A stretch of DNA of 64,000 bases, taken from the NCBI GenBank assembly GCA_977017575.1, contig CDRNVI010000225.1, forward strand, positions 1-64,000, written 5' to 3'. The position numbers and the translations under genes were made by a program. The notes below the pieces were generated by a model. That model was not told where the DNA came from. It saw only the letters and a program-made list of their open reading frames with translations, and made no database searches. The DNA comes from Paramoeba atlantica. Its lineage: Eukaryota > Discosea. This document shows, in pieces, positions 11,757 through 22,581 of this stretch (positions are counted from its first letter, which is position 1; each line of letters opens with the position of its first letter).

Positions 11757-13431
11757 ACAATTCTTGAGATGATCAGACCTCCCACTGTATTACCTCAAGT
11801 ACTTTGGGATGATGTCCTAAAGGCCTATTATAACTCCCTTGTCTTTGGACATCAGAAGTATGAACATCTCTATTAAGCAATTGCTGCTTCTTATTATTTT
11901 CCAGGTATGTCCCTTTATATTAAAGGCTATTGTCATTGATGTTTGAATTGTGCAATCAATTCAAAAGGAAAGACCTTAACATCCAAATTGAACCCATATA
12001 TGGCTTCATATTCTGGAGTCACTATCCATCTTGATTGTACAAAAGGCCCAAAGACTTCAGCCAGGGGAAATACTCATTTATTGGCAATTGTGGATAACTT
12101 TTCTGGATATCTGAGGTTATATCCAATTCCTCAACCCACTGCAAAGGATGCCACTGGAGCTTTATTGCAGTACATTTGCATAAATTCAATATCATTGAAG
12201 ATTGTTACTAACAATGGACCTGAATTTATGAACAAATTCTTTATTGAATTATCTAATTTGATGGGATTGAAACAAACCACAATTTCTTTTTATAACTCTA
12301 AGAGCAATGGTTGAGTAGAATGGACACATAAAGTCACCAAGTCAATTCTACAAGCCTATGTGGACAAATTTAGAGATGACTGGGATTTATTAGTGCCTTT
12401 AGTTGAGTTTATCTTCAATACCTCTCAATCTTCATCAACCACATATACATTCTTTCAAGTACATTTTGGATGACCACCAATTATGCCTCTCGATATGATG
12501 TATGGGTCAGTCTATTGGCTGTATGTGACTAAAGATGAATATGTGAGCAAACTCCAAACCGACCGAGATAAAGTCATTGAGTGGGTTTGAGCTGAATGAT
12601 TGTGAGTTGCTGAAAGTCAATCTGAACTCTATAATCGAACTCATAAGTCAAGGATTGCACAACTTGAAATTGGTGACTATGTATTGTTAAGAAAATTCAG
12701 AACAACTATAGATGAAGCTGATCTTGGAAAGAAATATCAAGCCTTATTCCATCAAAAAGTGTATATGGTTGTGGGAGATTATGAGAATGGAAGTTATACA
12801 TTACAAGATCTATCTCGAAAAGATCCTCCATTCAAAGCAAACATCTCAATTATCAAGAAACTCCAATTCTGTCATGAGATTAACCTGGACCCTGGGTCAA
12901 ATGAAATTGGTTTTGAAAACTCCTCTGGACCAGAGAACATCTCCTTTGACGATCACAGATATGATTTTGAGATTGAAAAAATCCTGAACCATGCTGTTCA
13001 TAATGGAGAACTCTTTTACAAGATTCAATTTAAAGGATTCTGAAAAACATCAGCTGAATGGTGCCAAGCAAGTGATGTTGATGCTGAGGAGCTCTTAAAT
13101 GATTATCATCTGCATAACCCCATCAACTTTGATATACTTGGTGCTGATCATGAAGAATCCTGAGTGGCTTCACCAACAACTGTTCCAACTGGTCAACCTG
13201 CTAATGAGTCTACTCCTTCTTCCCCTCCTTCATCTTCAGAAATATCTGAGGAGCCAAGGTTCTCATCGCATGGGAGGATGCAACAGAGAAATCGACAACT
13301 CCTTGATAAAGACATCTATGCCTTTTTGATTTACTAAATAAAGGAGAATGAGAGCTGACATGGAACTGTCAAATTCTGAAATGGTCCAACATTCACTTTT
13401 CAAATTCTCAAATTGCACAACAACATTTTAA

Positions 13432-14142
13432 TTGCTTTTATTATTCACTGTAAAATCTATCATTTTACAGATCCAAAAAAAAGAGAACAGGAGAAGTCAA
13501 CCTGTTTCTGGTCCTGCCCCTGTTTTCATCAACAAAGAAGATTTACCAGTTGAAAATGTATTGGTGGAGGAACCCAACAATAGAAGGGAGGTGAAATCAA
13601 TATTAAAAAAATTGAATCTGAACATTGAGTGGACAAGTGCAACTGAGGATTTCAGAAGAGTTTATGAGGGTTTGGAAAATGGCTCAATTTTCCCAGAGGA
13701 TAAGAAATTAAGGTGCCAAGCTTTCTACTTGGTTGGGTACCTTGTGAAGACAGGATGCACTAAGAGAAAGAAGGGTGGATCAGAAGAGATGATTAATCTC
13801 AAAGTGGGGTGGGAGAAAGGAAAGAATGAGAGTGAAGAGGAAAAAGAAAAAGTTTCACAAAAAAAAAGGAAAATCACACAAGAAAAAGAGAGTGGGGAAA
13901 GAAAGTTGGTGAACCTTCCAAATGAGGAAGGGGTGGGTGTTGTTCATCCACTTATGGAAAAATCTGAGGAAAGAAGTGGTGGTGTCCAAGATGGTGTCCC
14001 TCTTTCTTTTTTGTTTAAAGGCTCAGGTATGAGAGTGGAAAGAGGAGAGGAGGAAGAGGGGGAAGCTATGGAGATCAAAATGAATGAGGAGTTTGCCAGA
14101 ACAACCCAAACAAGGAGAGAGAGTGAGGGAGGGAAGTTAGTC

Positions 14143-14148
<6 letters not shown>
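13432..14148 (+). CDS. LINE 2 ORF1-like charged protein
   Basis: A 238-codon frame, rich in Lys, Glu and Arg, has an N-terminal third of mixed composition (helical LKKLNLNIEW, YLVGYLVKTGC) and a low-complexity charged tail. Its place just upstream of the endonuclease matches a LINE ORF1, usually an RNA-binding chaperone, but I see no zinc knuckle or RRM. The true start is uncertain; the first dozen residues may be chromovirus-derived. No host function is claimed. Confidence 0.45.
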
Positions 14149-14180
<32 letters not shown>

Positions 14181-15299
14181 AAACAAACAAATGATGACTA
14201 AACTCAAGAAGAGGAAGAATAAAAAGAGAAAGGGAAAGGGATTGGTGGATATCAGAAGTAGCTTTGGTGTTGGCCCCCAGGAAACTCCTTCCTCAACAAC
14301 AAACTTGCCTAATGTAACCCAGTCAGAGTACCTCCCATCAGGTCCTCCAAATGATCCTGGAGTTGATCCACATGATAGATCCTCAGCTAATGTAATTGAG
14401 CATGATGAACATAGGTTTCCTGACACATGAGTGATTTCCTGGAACATGAATGGAGTTCAAAATTTCAACAAATTGAGAACCCTGTGGAAGATGGCTGAGA
14501 GTTGTTGGCCTCTTTTCATTTTGATTCAAGAATCTCACACTAATTCTGAATGTGACCTTGATCTCATTAGAAATCAATTGAGAAAGTATATCTGGTTGAA
14601 AGACAACTCCTCTGGAAAGAGGAGGGGTTTGCTCATTGGAGTTAGGTGAATGGAGGGGATGAAAGAGATTTCTCCTTGTTTCTTTGACTAAACCATGAGT
14701 GGATTATTTGGAGTTCATGTGACTATTGAATCAATGAACTATTCTGTCTTGAACAAGTTGTGGAAGTGGGTGATGAAACTGGTGGATTTGAATTGGAGCC
14801 TTTCTGTGAAGAAAGTTCAATTTAAAAGGAGGTTTAAGGACAAGGTGATTACAACTAATAATATTTATTTCCCAGTACAAGCTGTACTGGATGGGTTGAT
14901 GATTTCTCCTATGGTCATTTCAGATGATATTGTTAAGTGGTTTCCTGAAAGAGCTGCACCTGATGAGATGTTAGAGAGTTTTGTTGAGAATGAAAACTGA
15001 AAGTGGAGAGAGAAGTATGAGCAAGCAAGAAACCATTGGTTAAAGAATGCAATGAGACCTTCTATTGTAAGGAAGATTATTAAGCCTATTAAAGCTGGTG
15101 AGAAGAAAAGAAATTTGAAAGAGATTTGAATGAGAAATAGAAAGAAACATTAAAGCTTTTGGCCACTAAGTTGGCACTGAAGTGGGTTGATCCTACTTGA
15201 CTATAACAATTTAATTTAAGTGTATCTTTGAGTGTTCAGATTACACTTCATTTCAATAAATGGCATCTCTAATGTCTAAATTTAAAAAAAAAAAAAAAA
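13460..15299 (+). mobile_element. LINE family 2, internally deleted copy
   Basis: This copy has a charged ORF1-like region (to about 14148), a poly-A/CAAA run (14149-14190), the start of an APE endonuclease (14431-14649, with SWNMNG and an IQESH motif), then a jump near 14755 straight into the C-terminal tail of the RNase H protein, followed by a 3' UTR ending AATAAATGGCATC and poly-A (15284-15299). Reverse transcriptase and RNase H are missing. An AAG shared by both sides of the junction suggests template switching or microhomology repair. The left edge is approximate and no target duplication was found. Confidence 0.75.
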
Positions 15300-16225
15300 G
15301 TCTCCCAACTGTGGATAAGATTGCCCATTTCATATCTGTGAGTCCACTTTGTCAGCTGTGTAGGAAAGCCAAAGAGTCAAAGGTGCATCTCCTTGAAGAA
15401 TGTCCAAAAGCCAAGGTGATTTTGAAAACTATTGGAAAGAAATGCTTTGTTTTAAAGATTCCTGGGTGGGAGAGTGTTGACTTTGTGTGTGGATTCATGA
15501 ACCAGTATCTAAAGAAGGTTGAAGCATCTGCAGTGAGTGCAGCCCTATTGAGCTTGGAAGGATTTAAGTCCCCAAGCTTTGTTGTTAAAATTTTTGATGA
15601 AATTGCTAAGATAAACAAGATGATCCCCAAACCTCAGACTATAAGGAAGGCTCCCCTTAAAGGTAAAAGAGAAGTGAAACAACCAAAGTTCAAGTACCCT
15701 GCCTTGCAAGTGTTTTATAATGGCTCTGAACATGTAGATCCCCACACCAGGGGATCTGGGTATGTGATTATTAAGGAAGGTTTGGAGGTTGGAGGTGGAT
15801 TTGAAACAATTCCATTAGACTCAAATAATTTGAGTGAGTTTTCAGGTTGCTTAGCTGGTCTACAACAAGTTATTGGTTTTGGACAACATGTAGAGATGGT
15901 GGGAGATTATAAAATTCTAACTAAGGGAGTGTCTAAGATGAAGCCTATCAATAATTTTGAGCTCAACAAGATCCTATCTGAGATCAGGAATATTGCTGAG
16001 AGTAAATTTACCAAAGTGGAGTACACTCATGTGTATCATGAATTCAACAAGAGGTCAGATGCAATTGCAACAGCAGCAAGTCACTTTGAAGAGGATGGGA
16101 TGGAAGCTGTGTTTGATAGGAACTGGGATCCAAGAATGAAGCAACTAGCAACAACAAGTGAGGAATGGATTATTGAGAATTCCAAGTTGTGGAAGTGGGT
16201 GATGAAACCTTTGGATTTGGATTAA
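15260..16225 (+). CDS. LINE 2 RNase H region
   Basis: The frame reads through the A-tract of the upstream copy, so its first 15 or so residues are not native. Then follow the Cys/His linker (CQLC...HLLEEC) and an RNase H domain with FYNGSE in place of the DGSG seen in family 1, NNLSEFSG, VVGDY-like GDYK and NKRSDAIA. The first Asp of the active site is thus Asn here, so the enzyme is probably inactive. It is colinear with the family 1 protein at 7598-8947. Confidence 0.75.
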   Translation: MASLMSKFKKKKKSLPTVDKIAHFISVSPLCQLCRKAKESKVHLLEECPKAKVILKTIGKKCFVLKIPGWESVDFVCGFMNQYLKKVEASAVSAALLSLEGFKSPSFVVKIFDEIAKINKMIPKPQTIRKAPLKGKREVKQPKFKYPALQVFYNGSEHVDPHTRGSGYVIIKEGLEVGGGFETIPLDSNNLSEFSGCLAGLQQVIGFGQHVEMVGDYKILTKGVSKMKPINNFELNKILSEIRNIAESKFTKVEYTHVYHEFNKRSDAIATAASHFEEDGMEAVFDRNWDPRMKQLATTSEEWIIENSKLWKWVMKPLDLD

Positions 16226-16722
16226 AGCTTTCCTATGAAGAAAGTTCAGTTTAAGAGGAGGTTTAAGGACAAAGTGATTACAACTAATAATGTTTACTTC
16301 TTAGTACAAGCTGTACTGGATGGGTCAATGATTTCTCCTGTGTTCATTTCAGATGATATTGTTAAGTGGTTTCCTGAAAGAGCTGCACCTGGTGAGATGT
16401 TAGAAAGTTTTGTTGAGAAAGAAAACTGAAAGTGGAGAGAGGAGTATGAGCAAGCAAGGAACTGCTGGTTGAAGAGTGCAATGAGACCTTCCATTGTAAG
16501 GAAGATTATTAGGTCTATTAAGGCTGGTGAGAAGAAAAGAATTTTGAAAGAGATTCAAATGAGAAATAGAAAGAAACATTAGAGCTTTTGGCCACTAAGT
16601 TGGCACTGAAGTGGGTTGATCCTACTTGACTATAACAATTTAATTTAAGTGTATCCTTGGGTGTCTAGATTACACTTCATTTCAATAAATGGCATCTCTG
16701 ATATCTAAATTAAAAAAAAAAA
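15300..16722 (+). mobile_element. LINE family 2, 5'-truncated copy joined to the previous A-tail
   Basis: It starts within the Cys/His linker at the end of the preceding copy's poly-A and runs through RNase H to the same 3' UTR and a second poly-A (16712-16722). The two 3' ends are very similar over about 550 bp. The abutting arrangement is what is expected if the second copy was primed in the A/T-rich tail of the first, so its target duplication would be hidden in the A run. Confidence 0.8.
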
Positions 16723-16792
16723 TCCTGCATGAGAGACACATGAATGTTTGTTTTTCTGGATTGCATTGAAGTATTCATTGGATGGAGGGGAG

Positions 16793-17011
16793 TGTTGGAT
16801 GCAACTTTTAACCTTATTAAGATAAATCTGGTTTCATCAAAGTTGTTCAGTCATTGTTGCATCCTCTTAAAACATTGCAATGCAACCACCTATTCCATTG
16901 TTGCTTGTTCACACAACCTTGTTTGTCACAAATAAAGTTTATTCTCATTTTCCTCTCTAAACCCTCATGTCTCACATTGGTTTTATTATTTTCCCTGTTT
17001 CACCTCCAACA
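16793..17011 (+). mobile_element. Probable solo LTR fossil (219 bp)
   Basis: The segment begins TGTTGG and ends CCAACA, the short inverted ends typical of LTRs, with an AATAAA signal near 16932 followed by a TTTATTCTCATTTTCC stretch. Its last 80 bp recur at about 24379-24462. No clear 5-bp target duplication is seen. To its right lies a chromodomain-type fragment, so the LTR seems to have landed in, or recombined with, another chromovirus copy. Confidence 0.6.
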
Positions 17012-17650
17012 GGTACAAAGTCCAGTTTAAAGATTATCAAGCTGCTGAAGCAACTTGGCTGTCAGCTGATGCTGTTTCTGCTCCAGACCTGATTCAACAT
17101 TATCATCAAGTACACCCCCTTCCATCTCCTTCACCAATGGAAGTAACCTCTGAACCTGAAAAGGAAACTTCTCCCACACCTCCTGCTGAACCTGTGGAGA
17201 GAACATTCTCATCTTGGGGGAGGGTGCACATGAGGAATGTGCACCTAGCTGATTATCTCTGAACAGAACTCAAAACTCTTTCTTTTCTTCTAACATGAAC
17301 AAATGAAAACAAACACTAATTTAAGAACTCTAAACCTTTTGGAACCCCACAACTTGTATTTGCTTTATTTGGATTATTTATGTTTGCAGATTATTTATTT
17401 GGCCCCTCTTCTGAACTGCTTCACTGAAATCTCTGAGTTCTCTTGGATTGTTTTAAGAACACTGCAACTTGTGTTCTTTCTCAATGAAATCAAAAGAATA
17501 AAAACACTTTTCAAATTCCAAATTCTGAATTGAAGATTAATATCCAAATGGAACAAGATCAACCCCAACAAGTGGAAGACACTGTTGAAGACCTAGAGAT
17601 TGATGAACCAATTGAGGAGCCTGACCAAGAAACCAATGGCACACTCTTTC
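17012..17650 (+). mobile_element. Chromovirus 3' remnant
   Basis: The first 250 bp encode the C-terminal half of a chromodomain-like module and a Pro/Glu-rich tail closely comparable to the end of the 1.7-13.3 kb fossil. Then comes A/T-rich non-coding sequence with an AATAAAAACAC signal near 17498. A short acidic open frame (17530-17650) may be the beginning of yet another element. It is old and truncated. Confidence 0.6.
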
Positions 17651-17979
17651 TTTCAATAATAATTCAACTTTCTTTTCATTTCCTTTCAAAAAAGCAATAT
17701 AAAGATCTTTTATTCCAAACTATTTTTGTTTTTTTTAAAAAAAAAAAAGATTTAGAGAGTTAGAAAAAATTTAAAAATATTACTCAAAAGGAAAAGAAAA
17801 AAGAAAAAAGAAAAAAAAAGAAGAAAAGAGAATATTGAAATAATTAAATTTTTTTATCATCTTGAAGAGTATTTCAAGTCAAATTCAATCTTGTTTCATT
17901 AAAGCAATTTTGAATAATCTCTTTTTTTGAAATAAAAATAAAAAAAAATTGAAAGAAAAATATTCAAATGAAGAATTGT

Positions 17980-18300
17980 TTCAAAATATAGAATATAAAA
18001 ATAGAACAAGAGTAACAAACAAAGAAAAGAGAAAGAAAAGAAACAAGAAAAGAAAGAGAAGAGAGAGAGAAGAAGAAAAGAAAAAAGAAAGAAAGAAAAG
18101 AATGAATGAAAATTCAGAAACCTCAAATGAGTTTTCTTTCAACTCTTTTCTCACTTTCTCTTCTTCTTCTTTTTCTTCTTTTTCTTCTTCTTTTTCTTCA
18201 TTTCTCAATTTCTCTTCTTCTCTTCTCTCAATCCTTTCTCTTTCCCCAACTACCACCTCCTCCTCCATTATATTTCTTTCATTCAAATTCATCAAGAAAA
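17980..18300 (-). other. Glu/Lys-rich exon-like segment, paralogous to 39.4 kb
   Basis: On the minus strand an open frame from about 18295 encodes a Glu/Arg/Lys-rich stretch ending KVRKELKENSFE, followed by a GTTTCT 5' splice-like site near 18121. The minus strand at about 39425-39475 has a matching end (EKVRNKLKEKSFA, then GTTTGT). Shared non-repetitive residues next to the same splice position suggest two paralogous exons. The rest of either gene could not be built and the function is unknown. Confidence 0.3.
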
Positions 18301-18559
18301 AACAAAAAACAAAACAAAACAAAAACAAAAAAAAAAAAAAAAAATACACACCCAAAACAAAAAAACAAAAAAACACAAAAAAAAAGAGAAAGAAGGGTTT
18401 TGGTTAGTTGGGAGGTCTTTTTGTTCTTTTTTGAAAGGGTTTTCAAATTTTGATAAGAAATTGTCAGGTTTCATAAAAATGGAGGTTTTGTGAGAGGAAA
18501 CATAACTTTATTCTTCTTTTATTTTCAAACTTTCACAAAATTTAATTTTTTTTTTTTGC

Positions 18560-21500
18560 TCAAGCTGGTTTTATAGTTTGTCCCTACAACCAAAAAAACA
18601 AAATATGAGATCATATTCTTTCTTCTCACACTCAAATAAAATATTTATTCAACAAAACAAATCAAACAAAAAAAAAGAAAATTAAAAAAAAAAAAAGGGG
18701 AAAAGAAAATGAACAAAAAAAGAAAAGAGAGAAAAAACACCAAACCTTCAATTGAATGATGAGATCAACAATTTTGTGGTTCTTTGCAACATCAAAGACT
18801 GTCTTCCCATCCTAACAAAAAAAGAAAAAGAAGTTCAAAAAAAAAGGAAAGAATCCCACCACAACCCCCCCCCAACCCCTCCAAAATCAACAAAATCAAC
18901 AAAATCAACACAAAAAGGTTAATAAAAAAAGGAAGATTACACACACCTCAACTCATACAATTAAAAAGAAATGTTCCCCAAAATCCAAATAACAAATATA
19001 CACAAACCAAAAAGAGTAAAAAGATCAAAAAAGAAAAGAAAAATGAAAAAACTTTGTTTTGAATATTGACATTGGCACAATGTTCAACCAAAATCTTTAC
19101 AACTTCTTCAAAACCTATCTTAGCAGCAACATGAAGAGGGGTCCACCCAGCCTTGAGAAAAAAGATTTGAAAAAAAAAAGAATTTTTAAAAAATAAAACA
19201 CAAAACAAAAATTAAAAACAAATTTCACACATCTCCACCCACCTATGGAAAAAGAAAATCAACAAATTCAAAATGAGAACATGAATAAGACAAGAACTTG
19301 ATTTGCAAGATCAACATTTGCTTTTCCTTTTCTCAATAAAATTTGAACAATTTGTTCATGTCCATTGGAAGCAGCAAAAAAAAGAGGAGTTATTCCATCC
19401 TTTACATAAAAAAAAAATAGAAAAATGAGAAAAAGAAAAGAAAAAGAAAAAGAAACAATCAACAGAACCTTATTTGGAAGATCAACATTTGGTTTTCCTT
19501 TTTCCAATAAAATTTGAACAACTTGTTTATGTCCATTGGAAGCAGCAATAAAAAGAGGAGTTAATCCATCCTTTACATTAAAAAAATAGAAAAATGAGAA
19601 AGTGAAAAAAAAAAAAAAGAAAGAGAAACAAAATCAACAAAATAACCTTATGTGCAAGATCAACATTTGGTTTTCCTTTTTCCAATAAAATTTGAACAGT
19701 TTGTTCATGTCCTTTAAAAGCAGCGACAAAAAGAGGAGTTTTTCCATTCTTTTGGTTAATAAAAAAGGAAAAATGAGAAAAGAAAAAGAAAAAGGAGATC
19801 TAAACCCTGCCAACTCAACAAATCAAAAAAAAAAAACCTTTGCTGGAAGATCAACATTTGGTTTTCCTTTTTCCAATAAAATTTGAACAATTTTTTCATA
19901 TCCATTTTCAGCAGCAACATAAAGAGGAGTTGCTCCATACTTTACATTAAAAAAATAGAAAAATGAGAAACTGAAAAAAAAAAGAAAAAGAAAAAGAAAC
20001 AAAATCAACAAAATACCTGATTTGCAAGATCAACATTTGGTTTCCCTTTTTCCAATAAAATTTCAACAATTTGTTCATGTCCATTTTCAGCAGCAATATA
20101 AAGAGGAGTTCTTCCATACTTTACATTAAAAAATAGAAAAATGAGAAACTGAAAAAAAAAAGAAAAAGAAAAAGAAACAAAATCAACAAAATACCTGATT
20201 TGCAAGATCAACATTTGGTTTCCCTTTTTCCAATAAAAGTTCAACAATTTGTTCATCTCCTTCTTCAACAGCAATAAAAAGAGGAGTTCTTCCATCCTTT
20301 ACATTTTAAAAAAAAAAATGAGAAAGTTGAAAAAAAAGAAAAAAGAAAAAGAAAAAGAAACAATCAACAAAATAACCTTCCTTGCAAGATCAACATTTGG
20401 TTTTCCTTTTTCCAATAAAATTTCAACAATTTGTTCATGTCCATTTTCAGCAGCAGCATAAAGAGGAGTTCTTCCATACTTTACATTCAAAAAATGAGAA
20501 AATGAGAAACTGAAAAAAAGAAAAAGAAAAAGAAACAATCAACAAAATAACCTCAGTTGCAAGATCAACATTTGGTTTTCCTTTTTCCAATAAAATTTGA
20601 ACAATTTGTTTATGTCCATTTTGAGCAACAATAAAAAGAGGCATTCTTCCATACTTTACTTTAAAAAAAATAGAAAAATGAGAAACTGAAAAAGAAAGAG
20701 AAAAAAAAAGAAACAATTAACAAAATAACCTGATCTGCAAGATCAACATTTGGTTTTCCTTTTTCCAATAAAATTTGAACAATTTGTTCATGTCCATTTT
20801 CAGCAGCAGCATAAAGAGGAGTTATTCCATACTTTACATTCAATAAAATAGAAAAATGAGAAAGTAACAAAAAAAAAAGAAAAAAAAACAAACAACAAAA
20901 TAACCTGATCTGCAAGATCAACATTTGGTTTTCCTTTTTCCAATAAAATTTGAACAATTTGTTCATGTCCATTTTCAGCAGCAGCATAAAGAGGAGTTCT
21001 TCCATACTTTACATTCAAAAAAATAGAAAAATGAGAAGGTAACAAAAAAAAAAAGAAAAAGAAAAAGAAACAAACAATAAAATAACCTCATTTGCAAGAT
21101 CAACATTTGGTTTTCCTTTTTCCAATAAAATTTGAACAATTTGTTTATGTCCATTTTGAGCAACAATAAAAAGAGGAGTTCTTCCAGACTTTACATTAAA
21201 AAAAATAGAAAAATGAGAAACTGAAAAAGAAAGAGAAAAAAAAAAGAAACAATTAACAAAATAACCTGATTTGGAAGATCAACATTTGGTTTTCCTTTTT
21301 CCAATAAAATTTGAACAATTTGTTTATGTCCATTTTGAGCAGCAATAAAAAGAGGAGTTCTTCCATACTTTACATTAAAAAAAATAGAAAAATGAGAAAC
21401 TGAAAAAGAAAAAGAAAAAGAAACAAAATAACCTCTTCTGGAAGATCAACATTTGGTTCTCCTTTTTCCAATAAAATTTCAACAATTTGTTCATATCCAT

Positions 21501-22161
21501 TTTCAGCAGCAACACAAAGAGGAGTTCTTTCATCTTTTTGATTTAAAAAAATAGAAAAATGAGTAAGTGAAAAAAAAAAGAAAAATAAACAATCAACAAA
21601 AGAACATTAGGTGCAAGATCAACATTTGCTTTTCCTTTTTCCAATAAAAGTTGAACAATTTGTTCATGTCCATTTTGAGCAGCAATATAAAGAGGAGCTG
21701 CTCCGTACTTTACATTCAAGATACAAAAAAAAAATAGAAAAAATGAGAAAGTAAAAAAGAAAGAAAAAGAAAAAGAAAAATCAGAATCCAAAAAAACAAA
21801 TTCAAAATAATAAGAGTAAAAAAAAAAAGAAGAACCTTATTTACAAGATCAACTTTTGGGTGTGCTTTTTCCAATAAAAGTTGAACAATTTGTTTATGTC
21901 CATTTTTCGCAGCAACATAAAGAGGAGTTTCTCCATCCTTTGGAAAGTAAAAAAAAGGTTACAAAAAAAAATAAAGAGAAAAAAAAAAAGAGAAAAAGAG
22001 AGAGGGAAAAAAACCCAATTCAAAGGAGCGTTGAAAGGATGAAAAGTATGTTCTTTTTCTCTTTCTTTTTCGATTTCTTTTTTGATTTTAAAATGAACCA
22101 TTTCCAATTCTTTGGAAGAAATTTCTTCAACACTTTTTTGCAAACAATTTTCAAGTATTTC
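18560..22161 (-). CDS. Ankyrin-repeat protein, one repeat per exon
   Basis: Nineteen phase-0 exons can be traced: 22161-22015 (Lys/Glu-rich, coiled-coil-like), fifteen 102-nt exons (21937-21836, 21707-21606, 21534-21433, 21367-21266, 21188-21087, 21006-20905, 20831-20730, 20653-20552, 20478-20377, 20296-20195, 20118-20017, 19939-19838, 19749-19648, 19570-19469, 19399-19298), a 99-nt exon (19151-19053), a half repeat (18811-18746) and a 24-nt last exon (18583-18560, GQTIKPA and stop). Each repeat has the G-x-TPL...AA-x-NGH...VQ-LLE ankyrin pattern with one extra residue (EKGKPNVDL). No signal peptide or membrane helix is seen, so a cytosolic scaffold is likely. The first coding exon upstream of 22161 is not resolved; a Met near 22347 is possible but does not splice in phase. 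The neighbouring gene is divergent. Confidence 0.85.
19298..21937 (-). repeat. Tandem exon-intron repeat, about 178-bp period
   Basis: Fifteen units, each a 102-nt ankyrin exon plus an intron mostly of 70-80 bp, follow each other with spacing mostly 171-190 bp. Introns are alike as well as exons: most contain the same GTT-start and a TTTTTTAATGTAAAG or similar acceptor. The array therefore grew by unequal crossing-over of whole exon-intron units. Confidence 0.9.
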
Positions 22162-22581
22162 CTGTTTTTTTCAATTGAAATAAAAATTAAAATAGTAAAC
22201 TCAAAAGAGAAAATAACAAACTCTTGAACAAGAAAAAAAAAAGGAGAAAAAGAAAGAAGAAAAAGAAACAAAAAAAAAGTTCAATGAACCAGAAATGAAT
22301 CTTCTTCTTCTCCTCCTCTTTTTTCTTCTCCGATCTGTTTATTCTCATTTCGAGCTCGTTTTGTATCTTGGTAAAAACCCTCTTCTCTCTTCCTCTTTCG
22401 GTTTTCTTCTTCCATTCTCTTCTCCCTTTTTCTCTTTTATCTCTTTCTTCTTTCTTTCCTTTCTCTCTTTCTCTTTCTTTCAGACAAAACAAAAACGAAA
22501 AAAAGTCGTTTTTTCCACACGTTTTTTGTAGTTTTTTTGGAGCTCTCGATAACTCGTTGTTGTTGTTCTTGCGTTGGGGTG

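Larger units (their letters stand above)
7431..11773 (-). mobile_element. LINE family 1, 4.3-kb copy (endonuclease, reverse transcriptase, RNase H)
   Basis: On the minus strand it carries the C-terminal part of an APE-type endonuclease (11756-10803), a reverse transcriptase (10597-8948), a Cys/His cluster and an RNase H (8947-7598), then a 3' UTR and poly-A. The 18-bp target duplication (7413-7430 and 11774-11791, one mismatch) lies in the chromovirus fossil between its RNase H and integrase regions. The copy begins inside the endonuclease, so it is 5'-truncated. A SINE interrupts it at 10562-10810. The layout with a C-terminal RNase H resembles I-like or Tad-like non-LTR elements; the clade is not settled. 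Confidence 0.92.
1690..13340 (+). mobile_element. Broken Ty3/gypsy chromovirus-type LTR retrotransposon fossil
   Basis: Parts run in Ty3/gypsy order on the plus strand: a basic gag-like stretch with a Cys/His knuckle-like cluster (about 1690-2240), an aspartic-protease-like stretch (2320-2620), reverse transcriptase (4000-4600), RNase H (4900-5330), an integrase core (11940-12560) and a chromodomain-like end (12940-13110). The chromodomain places it among the chromoviruses. It is clearly dead, with more than ten breaks, and about 6.6 kb of its length is later insertions: SINEs at 3477-3897, 5436-5859 and 5910-6334 and LINEs at 6527-7277 and 7431-11773. No LTR pair was found at its ends. It is older than all of these insertions, whose flanking duplications already differ by 5-15%. 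Confidence 0.85.

Noticed and set aside
13432-14148. Host gene for a charged nuclear protein
   Set aside because: Position upstream of a LINE endonuclease and lack of introns, unlike every host gene here, fit a LINE ORF1 better.
16788-17016. Target-site duplication around the solo LTR
   Set aside because: The flanking five bases (GGGAG and GGTAC) do not match, so no duplication can be claimed.
19298-21937. CRISPR-like array of direct repeats with spacers
   Set aside because: Units are 170-190 bp, the conserved part encodes ankyrin repeats, and the less conserved parts are introns.
22537-22581. GT47 start at 22537
   Set aside because: The codon is TTG. The first ATG of the frame is at 22582, right before the hydrophobic leader.
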